A stretch of 64,000 bases of DNA from Moraxella oblonga NBRC 102422 (GTDB lineage: Bacteria; Pseudomonadota; Gammaproteobacteria; Pseudomonadales; Moraxellaceae), in assembly GCF_001598275.1 (NCBI RefSeq), contig NZ_BCYQ01000007.1, forward strand, positions 32,981-96,980, read 5' to 3'. How positions within the stretch are numbered: the stretch's first letter is position 1; each line of letters starts with the position of its first letter. Below the pieces are notes generated by a model that was not told the origin of the DNA, made no database searches, and saw nothing but the letters and a program-made list of their open reading frames with translations. Positions 57,431 to 64,000 of the stretch are shown piece after piece. Both the position numbers and the translations under genes were made by a program.

Positions 57431-58414
57431 GTGTCGGACAGCCGTTATCATATCCATCTTGCCTGTGTTCCTGATGACGTGAGCATACAGACAGCTCAGG
57501 ACGATTTGTCAATATTTTTAGAAGATAGAGCATTTATTACCCGAGATTTGCTTGTGGTGGGGCAGGAGTCTGCCAGTTATAGCCGTCGTTGTGTGAATGA
57601 GTGTGATTTGGTGGTGTTCATCATTGGACAAGAATACGGTCAAGTCAATCAATCTGGGGTTAGTCAGCTTCATCTGACTTATACCAACGCCAAAACCAAA
57701 CAAAAGCCCATGTTGATTTTTGTTAGTCAAGATTTGACCAATACCAGAAATCGCCATTTGGCAGATTTGATAAACTCCATTCAAAACCAACAGTCGCACA
57801 CCATTAGTTTTGGTTCGCATACTGGGTTAAAACAAGTATTAACATTGGCGTTTGATAATCTAGATTTGCCTGCTCAAAAATGGAATTCTTATGAACGTGA
57901 ACGTACTGCCGTTGATGCCAAGACCGCCATTGAAATTGTCAAAAATTCAGTAGAAACGTTAGACATTGAGTTGTTTGAAGGGATTTTATCCAACCACAAA
58001 ATCGACCTTGATTTGTCAGCCACGCCTTCTTTGATATCCTTAGATGATGAAGTGTCGCTAGATTGCACCGCTCACGTGTTTGAGGGTGGGACGCTCATTG
58101 AGGTGGAATTTGTGTTTACCTTGACATGGAGGCGAATATTGCAGGCGTTGGAGGAGTTAAAACTGCCATTTTCAGAGCAGGGCTTGTCTCGTTGTCTTAA
58201 TGAGTTGATTGATAAACATCAAGTTGATGAGATGATTATGGTTCAGCACCCCAAATCCCACGCCATCAGCCGTCATCAGATTAAAAAAACAGAATTAGCT
58301 CGAGTCAAAGCTGAATTGCAATCAGCAGGGTGGATTGTATCGCCCGGTTCAAATATGTTGTGGATTGTCAGCGATGATATCAAACAAACGCAAGGGAGAG
58401 GGGTAAATGATTGA
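57431..58414 (+). CDS. DUF4062-like protein
   Basis: I start it at GTG 57431 (MSDSRYHIHLACVPDD), giving 327 residues. The N-terminal 130 residues follow the DUF4062 pattern: IQTAQDDLSIFLEDRAF, RRCVNECDLVVFIIGQEYGQVNQSGVSQLHLTY, KPMLIFVSQ. This domain occurs with NTPase and signalling modules and resembles nucleotide-binding folds of TIR-like proteins. The C-terminal part (about residues 160-320) has no recognised domain. It overlaps a 63-codon gene by 8 bp. Confidence 0.75.
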   Translation: MSDSRYHIHLACVPDDVSIQTAQDDLSIFLEDRAFITRDLLVVGQESASYSRRCVNECDLVVFIIGQEYGQVNQSGVSQLHLTYTNAKTKQKPMLIFVSQDLTNTRNRHLADLINSIQNQQSHTISFGSHTGLKQVLTLAFDNLDLPAQKWNSYERERTAVDAKTAIEIVKNSVETLDIELFEGILSNHKIDLDLSATPSLISLDDEVSLDCTAHVFEGGTLIEVEFVFTLTWRRILQALEELKLPFSEQGLSRCLNELIDKHQVDEMIMVQHPKSHAISRHQIKKTELARVKAELQSAGWIVSPGSNMLWIVSDDIKQTQGRGVND

Positions 58415-58598
58415 TATAAAAAGCAATCCTTTGGTTGATGTAGATGATGAGCACTTTTCACAGTTACAGCACACCATGCACCAAGCCGACAAAAAACGTA
58501 CTTTGGAGGAGCAGGTGGCTTATCTAAAATCACAAGGTATTGACCCTGCCAAAACTTATGCCAACTGGGACGATGATAAAGAAGATGATGATTGGTAA
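58407..58598 (+). CDS. Small acidic protein coupled to the DUF4062-like gene
   Basis: A 63-residue acidic protein starting 8 bp before the end of the DUF4062-like gene, preceded by GGGAGAGGGG. It has a helical middle (FSQLQHTMHQADKKRTLEEQVAYLKSQG) and a tail of mostly Asp, Glu and Trp (NWDDDKEDDDW). The overlap indicates coupled translation and perhaps a complex. No family recognised. Confidence 0.75.
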   Translation: MIDIKSNPLVDVDDEHFSQLQHTMHQADKKRTLEEQVAYLKSQGIDPAKTYANWDDDKEDDDW

Positions 58599-58621
58599 AT
58601 GGTAATATGTCATGTGTCGGT

Positions 58622-60283
58622 TTAGGGATTGTGATGTAACACAATCAAACGAAAACAGCTTTTATCGTTAATTTTTAGATAGCGGATTTTGGCGTTGTTT
58701 GCTTCACTAAACGATTGAGAAAGGTACAGCCCTAGCCCTGTGCCTTTTTTGCTGGTTGTAAAAAAAGGATTAAAAAGCATGGGAATGTCTGACTCTGGTA
58801 CGCCTTCGCCATTGTCTATCACATCAATAAATACCGTCTCACCTTTTTTGCTAATCATGATGGTTACGTCTGCCTCACCAAACAAATGAATGGTATGGCG
58901 TAGGGCATTGTTCATCAGATTGACCATGATTTGTTCTAGATGGTTGGGGTCAAAATAAATGGTGATTGGTTTTGGGGCGATGATGTCAATGAGTGCTTTG
59001 GGATAGTGCTGGGTTACAAAATTGCCAAACCATGATTTGAGTTCGATGACTTTTTGGTTGGGGGCTTCTTGACGTGATAGGCTAAGCACGTCTTCAATGA
59101 TGTTATTGACACGTCTAGTTTGGTTGAAAATAATCTCATAAAACTCTTTGTTGATGTCTGTCTCGTCAGCAGTTTCTAATAGGAGTTGACTGGCTTGGCT
59201 TATGGCTCCTAGTGGATTTCTGATTTCGTGGGCGATGCTGGCGGATAACTCGCCCAAACTTGCCAATTTCATCATCTGGGCGTGGCTTTGTTCACGGTTG
59301 ATGTCCTCGATGATAAGTAGTTGCCCATGACTATAAAGTGGTTTGTTGTTGATGCGTAGGCGGTCGGATAAGCTGTTGTGGTCAGGGGTGAGCTGATAAT
59401 GGAGTGTGGCAGGAATTTCTGGGTCAATGGTGCGATACCATTGGAGTAATTCTCGGTGTTCTTTGGCAAGAAAGCGAGCTACTTCGGTGAGTGTGGCAGG
59501 CGTGTCGCATTTGTCAGCATCAAAGGGGAGGCGAAGTAGGTTTTCGGCAGACTTGTTTAGCATGATGATGTTGCGGTCAGTATCAATAACCAACACGCCA
59601 TTGACCATATTTTTGACGACAGTGCGGTTAAGTAGGTTTAGTTTTTCTAACTCTTGGGTGTGTTTGATGATGGCGATTTCGGCAGCGGTCAAACGTTGAG
59701 AGATGGACCAACTTAAAAATCCTACCGCCACCAAGCATATCATCAATAGCCAGTAGTCATGGTTGCTAAGACTGTCTTGGTTGTTGTGAAAAGTTTTTTG
59801 GTAAGTGATGGTAGACAGTACAAACAGCATGAGTGGTGTTGTCCACGACAACGGCAATAGCATAAAGCTGGCCGAAATCGTAATCATGTACAATAGGGCG
59901 ATTTGTAGATGGCTGATGGGGCTGTGGTTGTTGTAAAATGCCAAAACCACAATGTCTAATACAAAACCAAACAATAATTGATGGCGAGCACGCTTAGGCA
60001 GTAGATAAAATAATGTCAACAATACCAAGCTCAATGCCACATAAGCACCCACCAACACCAACTCAAAGACACTAGGGGGCGAGACATCTGTAGACTTGCT
60101 AAGTGCAGCACTGGCAAGCAACAAAAATATGGCGATGGTCAACCGATAAATACTGTACGTCAAGCCCACCTGACGAACACGAGTGTCCGAGGCGAGGGAT
60201 TCTTGTGCGACGTTGGCAAACAAAAACCATGAAGTTTTCACGCTGTTTGCAATGTAGCGGTAAATGTCGTGTGGGGTGTACAT
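58622..60283 (-). CDS. pilS: PilS-like sensor histidine kinase
   Basis: The 553-residue kinase has six membrane helices in the first 200 residues, after a start resembling PilS (VRQVGLTYSIYRLTIAIFLLLASAAL). A PAS domain (NMVNGVLVIDTDRNIIMLNKSAENLL) is followed by phospho-His352 (IAHEIRNPLGAISQASQLLLE) and NtrB-type ATPase boxes (NLMNNALRH, NGEGVP, GTGLGLYLS). PilS normally pairs with the NtrC-type regulator PilR and controls pilin transcription. Here the neighbour is a GacA-type regulator, 5 bp upstream. Confidence 0.82.
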   Translation of the reverse strand: MYTPHDIYRYIANSVKTSWFLFANVAQESLASDTRVRQVGLTYSIYRLTIAIFLLLASAALSKSTDVSPPSVFELVLVGAYVALSLVLLTLFYLLPKRARHQLLFGFVLDIVVLAFYNNHSPISHLQIALLYMITISASFMLLPLSWTTPLMLFVLSTITYQKTFHNNQDSLSNHDYWLLMICLVAVGFLSWSISQRLTAAEIAIIKHTQELEKLNLLNRTVVKNMVNGVLVIDTDRNIIMLNKSAENLLRLPFDADKCDTPATLTEVARFLAKEHRELLQWYRTIDPEIPATLHYQLTPDHNSLSDRLRINNKPLYSHGQLLIIEDINREQSHAQMMKLASLGELSASIAHEIRNPLGAISQASQLLLETADETDINKEFYEIIFNQTRRVNNIIEDVLSLSRQEAPNQKVIELKSWFGNFVTQHYPKALIDIIAPKPITIYFDPNHLEQIMVNLMNNALRHTIHLFGEADVTIMISKKGETVFIDVIDNGEGVPESDIPMLFNPFFTTSKKGTGLGLYLSQSFSEANNAKIRYLKINDKSCFRLIVLHHNP

Positions 60284-60288
60284 GGGTG

Positions 60289-60927
60289 CTAGCCAGTTTG
60301 AATTAGCCCATAACGCATGGCAAGGTGGGTGAGTTTGACATCGCTGTCTACACCCAATTTTTCAAAAATGCGATAGCGATAGGTATTGACAGTTTTGACG
60401 CTAACAAAAAGTTGGTCGGCGATTTCTTGGGTGCTTTGACAATTTACCACCATGATGAGCACTTGTTTTTCACGTTCGGACAAACTGTCTAGGGGATTTT
60501 TGTGGTCGTCTAGGACATTCTTGGCAAGCACATCAGCAATCTCGTGGCTAAAATAGTTACCACCACCATATACCTTTTTGATGGCCTTAATCATCTCATC
60601 AATCGGCGTGCCTTTGGTAATATAGCCACTTACACCTGCTTTGAGAAGTAAAGAAGGATAAGGCTCGGCAGATAGGCTAGATACAGCAAGAATTTTGATG
60701 TTGTTATCAAATTGTTTGATGCGTTTGGTGGCTTCTACACCGTTGACATTTGGCATATTGACATCAAGCAGAACCACATCTGGCTTGCACTGCTTGGTAC
60801 GAGAAATGGTTGTTTCGCCACAGTTGGCCTCGGCGATTACTTGAATCTCGGGGTCATCGTCCAGCATACGCACAATGCCCATTCGCACTAAATCATGGTC
60901 ATCAGCGACCAGCACTTGTATCGTCAT
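60289..60927 (-). CDS. gacA: GacA/UvrY-like response regulator (NarL family)
   Basis: The 212 residues have a receiver with phospho-acceptor Asp55 (VVLLDVNMPNVNGVEA), VADDHDLVR, and a LuxR-type HTH (LSEREKQVLIMVVNCQSTQEIADQLFVSVKTVNTYRYRIFEKLGVDS). The late DVKLTHLAMRYGL is very close to GacA/UvrY. GacA usually pairs with the hybrid kinase GacS, not with PilS. It begins upstream of the PilS-like gene and ends 5 bp before it, so they are co-transcribed. Confidence 0.87.
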   Translation of the reverse strand: MTIQVLVADDHDLVRMGIVRMLDDDPEIQVIAEANCGETTISRTKQCKPDVVLLDVNMPNVNGVEATKRIKQFDNNIKILAVSSLSAEPYPSLLLKAGVSGYITKGTPIDEMIKAIKKVYGGGNYFSHEIADVLAKNVLDDHKNPLDSLSEREKQVLIMVVNCQSTQEIADQLFVSVKTVNTYRYRIFEKLGVDSDVKLTHLAMRYGLIQTG

Positions 60928-61364
60928 CGGTTTCTCTGTGTTCTATTTTTGTTAATTTTACCACAAGCTACGAAAAAGTGCCAAAACATCAAAAAAAATC
61001 CTATAAACGGTGTATAAATTACGATACATTTGTACTATAATTTTAAGATACGCTAATAAGTAAAATTTTGCTTGTGATTGTCAAAGGTTGCTTAAATGTT
61101 ACTGAATGTGGTAAAAATAAATCCTTACAAAACAGTGTGCTTTTTTGGGTTTTTGGCAACAAATGAGCAAAAATAATATGTTACAATAGACAGTATGTCA
61201 GCCTACAATATCATATAGGTGGATAATACTGGCGTGTTTGGTTTTGTCGGTTAAAGTGGTTTAAGTTTTTAAATTGATACTAAACAGTAAAAATCAACAC
61301 ATTTGAGCGGATTGCCATGCAATCCTAACAGTGAACCAATCGTATGAAGTATAAGGGGATTACG
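60928..61364. promoter_or_regulatory. Divergent gacA-pbpG regulatory region with palindrome
   Basis: A 437 bp gap between divergent genes. It contains the perfect inverted repeat GGATTGC-cat-GCAATCC at 61309-61325, 40 bp before the pbpG start, which could be an operator or leader hairpin. No gene or recognised binding site was found in the rest. Confidence 0.5.
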
Positions 61365-62546
61365 ATGAAACGAAACACCACAACTCAAACTCAATTCACT
61401 AAACGTGCTTTGGGCACACTAAGTGCGACTGTATTGACTGCTATGTCAGTATCAAATGCTCATGCGTTTTTGGTGGATAATAGCCAACAAAAAGTCATTT
61501 ATATCGGCAAAGGCGATGCCAGCAATATGCAAGCTGTACCTGTGAAAGAGGTGCGTCAAGTATCCATTCAGGCAGGTTCTACCGAACAGGCACACCAAAC
61601 CCAAGCTCAATTTCAGCAATACCAACAACAAGCAGTACAATACCAACAGCAGTATGGCACAGGTTATAACACCCAATACAATAATCCAAGTTACAACAAT
61701 CAGCCATACCAAACCCAAAATTATGGTCAGCAAACCAACAATTATGCCAACTATTCACAGCACGCTTCAAGTTTTGAGCGTTTGGCATTAAGCACCAACT
61801 CATCAGCAGTTGCGGTGTATGATTTGCAAACAGGTCAGCCCATTTACGAAAAAAACATCAACACCAAACGCTCTATCGCCTCCATCACCAAGATGATGAC
61901 CGCAATGGTGCTTATGGACGCAGGTCTAAACATGAATGAGGAGATTACACTCATCTCATCTGACCTTGTGGGTGCAAAGCAGGCGAGTACCAATTTGCGT
62001 GCAGGCGACCGTTTGACTCGTGCTGAGTTTATTTTGATGATGCTAATGAAGTCAGAAAACCCAGCCGCCAAAGCGTTGGCTCGTACTTATCCGGGTGGTT
62101 ATGATGCCTTTATTAGTGCCATGAACCAAAAAGCGTATAGCTTGGGCATGACCCAAACCAGTTTTTCTGATTCATCTGGTCTAAACCCTCGCAACGTTTC
62201 ATCAGCTTCTGACCTCGTCAAAATGATGCAAGCCATCAACAGTTATCCGCAGTACCAAACCATTCGTACGTTCTCAACTGCCCCAAATTATGACTTTTAT
62301 ATCAACAACTACAATTCGGGTGGTCGTACTTATAAAGCCAATAACACCAACCGCCTAGTGCGTTCTGGCAGTTATCCGATTGGTGCATCAAAAACTGGCT
62401 ACATTCGTGAAGCAGGCTATTGTGTGGTTATGGAAACTCATGTCAACAACCGTCCTGCGGTGGTGGTATTGCTTGGAGCGAGTGCCTCAAACAACCGTTG
62501 GAATGATGCTGAGAATATTTTGACCCAACTTGCCTATTTGCATTAA
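61365..62546 (+). CDS. pbpG: D-alanyl-D-alanine endopeptidase (PBP7-like), with Q/N/Y-rich insert
   Basis: Peptidase S11 that cleaves peptidoglycan cross-bridges. The start at ATG 61365 has a good AGGGG site and gives 393 residues; an ATG 21 bp upstream is less likely. After the signal peptide (ending SNAHA) comes a 70-residue low-complexity segment rich in Gln, Tyr and Asn (about residues 70-135). The catalytic domain has Ser173 in SITKMM, SEN near 229 and KTG at 343. The insert is unusual for PBP7. Confidence 0.88.
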   Translation: MKRNTTTQTQFTKRALGTLSATVLTAMSVSNAHAFLVDNSQQKVIYIGKGDASNMQAVPVKEVRQVSIQAGSTEQAHQTQAQFQQYQQQAVQYQQQYGTGYNTQYNNPSYNNQPYQTQNYGQQTNNYANYSQHASSFERLALSTNSSAVAVYDLQTGQPIYEKNINTKRSIASITKMMTAMVLMDAGLNMNEEITLISSDLVGAKQASTNLRAGDRLTRAEFILMMLMKSENPAAKALARTYPGGYDAFISAMNQKAYSLGMTQTSFSDSSGLNPRNVSSASDLVKMMQAINSYPQYQTIRTFSTAPNYDFYINNYNSGGRTYKANNTNRLVRSGSYPIGASKTGYIREAGYCVVMETHVNNRPAVVVLLGASASNNRWNDAENILTQLAYLH

Positions 62547-62560
62547 TTTTAAACACCAAA

Positions 62561-62590
62561 ACGCCCATCGTCATCGGTGGGTGTTTTTTA
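62561..62590 (+). terminator. Terminator of pbpG
   Basis: Stem ACGCCCATCG / CGGTGGGTGT with two wobble pairs and a 4 nt loop, followed by TTTTT. Confidence 0.8.
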
Positions 62591-62606
62591 TTGGTTTTTT
62601 GTAAAA

Positions 62607-62634
62607 AAATGCCCAACTGATGAGTTGGGCATTT
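62607..62634 (-). terminator. Terminator of rpsU
   Basis: Perfect 12 bp stem AAATGCCCAACT / AGTTGGGCATTT, 4 nt loop. On the minus strand the stem is followed by a T-rich run after rpsU. Confidence 0.9.
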
Positions 62635-62646
62635 AAGGTGTATGGA

Positions 62647-62862
62647 TTAGTATTTACGAACAGTACGAACTTGTTCACGCCATACTTTTTTCTTATAACG
62701 CTTAACAGCGGCTGCTTTTTTGCGTTTACGTTCTTGGGTGGGTTTTTCGTAAAATTCTTTTTTACGTACGTCAGCCAAAACACCTGCTTTTTCGCAAGCA
62801 CGCTTGAAACGGCGGATGGCAATATCCACTGGTTCGTTTTCTTTAACCTTAACTAAAGGCAT
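62647..62862 (-). CDS. rpsU: 30S ribosomal protein S21
   Basis: A 71-residue bS21 starting at ATG 62862 ([28 protein letters not shown]) and ending with the basic tail [11 protein letters not shown]. The protein contributes to initiation by helping base pairing of the 16S rRNA 3' end. It stands alone; the usual rpsU-dnaG-rpoD neighbours are not in the window. Confidence 0.97.
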   Translation of the reverse strand: MPLVKVKENEPVDIAIRRFKRACEKAGVLADVRKKEFYEKPTQERKRKKAAAVKRYKKKVWREQVRTVRKY

Positions 62863-63005
62863 AATTAACTCCAATACAAGACAAAGTTTACATCAATCTG
62901 GCTGTATTATTATAAAGCTGGTACGGTCTTGGGCGTAGGCATCAGCTCAGATTGGAAGGAATGTTTGAAAAAACCACAAAATTATATCAAAAAAAACTTG
63001 ATGTA

Positions 63006-63920
63006 TCAATGTTTTTTATGTTTTAATTTTTGGAACATGACCACCACCGCCACAATCAAGCAACCTGCAATAAAGCCAACCAAACCATTATATAGGTTTT
63101 CGGTTAGGCTACCAAATACACCTGATAAATGTGCCAAATGTTCTGCTTGATGGTGAAGTATACCAATGCCATGTACCAAAATGCCACCACCCACCAAAAA
63201 CATAGCAAGCGTACCAGCAATGGATAAAAATTTCATGAGTTTTGGGGCGAAGGCAAGAAGTAAATGCCCCATTTTTTGACTGCCAGCATTGGGCTTGTTT
63301 GCCAAATGATAGCCAACATCGTCCATTTTGACAATGAGTGCAACCAAACCATAAACACCCACCGTCATGATGATGGCAATGGCGGACAAAGAGAATGTTT
63401 TGGTCATTAAGTTGGCATTGGTCATGGTGCCAAGTGAAATGACAACGATTTCGGCGGATAAAATAAAATCGGTACGAATTGCCCCTTTGATTTTGTCTTT
63501 TTCAAGTTCGGCAAGGTTAACCCCTTCGGCATTGGCTTCTAGGCGTGCTTGGTGTGCTTCTTCATCATCTAAGTCGTGGGGTAGAAGTTTTGGGGCGAAT
63601 TGGTGCAAAACTTTTTCAGAGCCTTCAAAACATAAAAAAGCACCACCCACCATAAGTAGTGGCGTGATGAGTATGGGGGCTATGGCACTAATGACAAGTG
63701 CGGTGGGTACCAAGATGAGTTTATTGACAAAAGAACCTTTGGCGACCGCCCACACCACCGCCAACTCTCGGTCAGCACGCACGCCTGCTACTTGTTGGGC
63801 GTTGAGAGCCAAATCATCACCCAATACGCCTGCGGTTTTTTTGGCGGCGACTTTGGTTAAAATAGAAACATCATCAAGTACAGTGGCGATGTCATCTAAG
63901 AGAATTAGTAAACTTGTCAT
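63006..63920 (-). CDS. DUF808 family membrane protein (YedI-like)
   Basis: The product has 304 residues from ATG 63920 ([46 protein letters not shown]), which matches the typical YedI N-terminus; an upstream in-frame ATG at 63956 is unlikely. About six membrane helices follow, with [24 protein letters not shown] in the middle. Function unknown. Confidence 0.9.
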   Translation of the reverse strand: MTSLLILLDDIATVLDDVSILTKVAAKKTAGVLGDDLALNAQQVAGVRADRELAVVWAVAKGSFVNKLILVPTALVISAIAPILITPLLMVGGAFLCFEGSEKVLHQFAPKLLPHDLDDEEAHQARLEANAEGVNLAELEKDKIKGAIRTDFILSAEIVVISLGTMTNANLMTKTFSLSAIAIIMTVGVYGLVALIVKMDDVGYHLANKPNAGSQKMGHLLLAFAPKLMKFLSIAGTLAMFLVGGGILVHGIGILHHQAEHLAHLSGVFGSLTENLYNGLVGFIAGCLIVAVVVMFQKLKHKKH

Positions 63921-64000
63921 GAGGTGTATTTGTAGTAATTTTGCCAATTTTATCACAAAATCGGCAAATTGGTGGTGTGTTTACAATTAAAAATAAGGTG

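Overview
The window looks like a chromosomal segment of a Moraxella species (Gammaproteobacteria, Moraxellaceae). Many proteins read like close relatives of Acinetobacter and Psychrobacter proteins: a BfmR/BfmS-type two-component system, a short AccA, the AtpI-ATP synthase block, a PilS-like kinase and a DUF805/RDD/SpoIIM/MoxR/DUF58 membrane cluster. The DNA is moderately AT-rich, with patches that are more AT-rich still (about 19.6-23 kb, 30.3-31.5 kb and 52.6-57.2 kb). No prophage, insertion sequence, rRNA operon or CRISPR array was seen.

Layout. 0-9 kb: 5' part of rne (minus), rluC with a coupled small membrane protein, ppx, accA, rho, an alanine/proline-rich lipoprotein, a dispersed palindromic repeat and tRNA-Phe. 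9-11 kb: ispA converging on mutY. 11.4-19.6 kb: one long membrane/chaperone operon (DUF805, RDD, SpoIIM-like, two further membrane proteins, DUF4350, MoxR, DUF58) with overlapping genes. 19.6-23 kb: AT-rich insert with a phosphoesterase, a YqhA-like protein, a VapBC-type toxin-antitoxin pair and cmoB. 23-28 kb: DUF2788, a SPOR-like protein, glnK, murD, ftsW and a Phd/ParE pair whose toxin is frameshifted. 28-34.5 kb: gluQ-dksA, a CpdA-like phosphodiesterase, two immunity-like proteins (one SMI1/KNR4) and the zinc regulon zur-znuC-znuB facing znuA across a Zur-box-like palindrome. 34.6-42.1 kb: the complete atpIBEFHAGDC operon, followed after 34 bp by bfmR-bfmS. 45-51 kb: an EnvZ-like kinase without OmpR, rpsP-rimM-trmD-rplS, uvrC and an XRE regulator. 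51.2-57.2 kb: poorly known AT-rich genes, three of which carry single-base frameshifts in A/T homopolymers, then trhP. 57.4-64 kb: a DUF4062-like protein with a small partner, a GacA-like regulator next to a PilS-like kinase, pbpG, rpsU and a DUF808 protein.

Functional links. CmoB and TrhP act in the same tRNA wobble-uridine pathway (ho5U34 to cmo5U34). DksA and GluQ are immediately adjacent. The zinc uptake genes are arranged for control by Zur. The atp operon carries strong hairpins between cistrons that could set subunit ratios. The items most worth following up are the 51-57 kb accessory block with homopolymer frameshifts, the two-copy palindromic repeat, the DUF4062 gene pair, the GacA/PilS pairing and the hairpins in the atp operon. 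All function calls come from reading the sequence; no database search was run.
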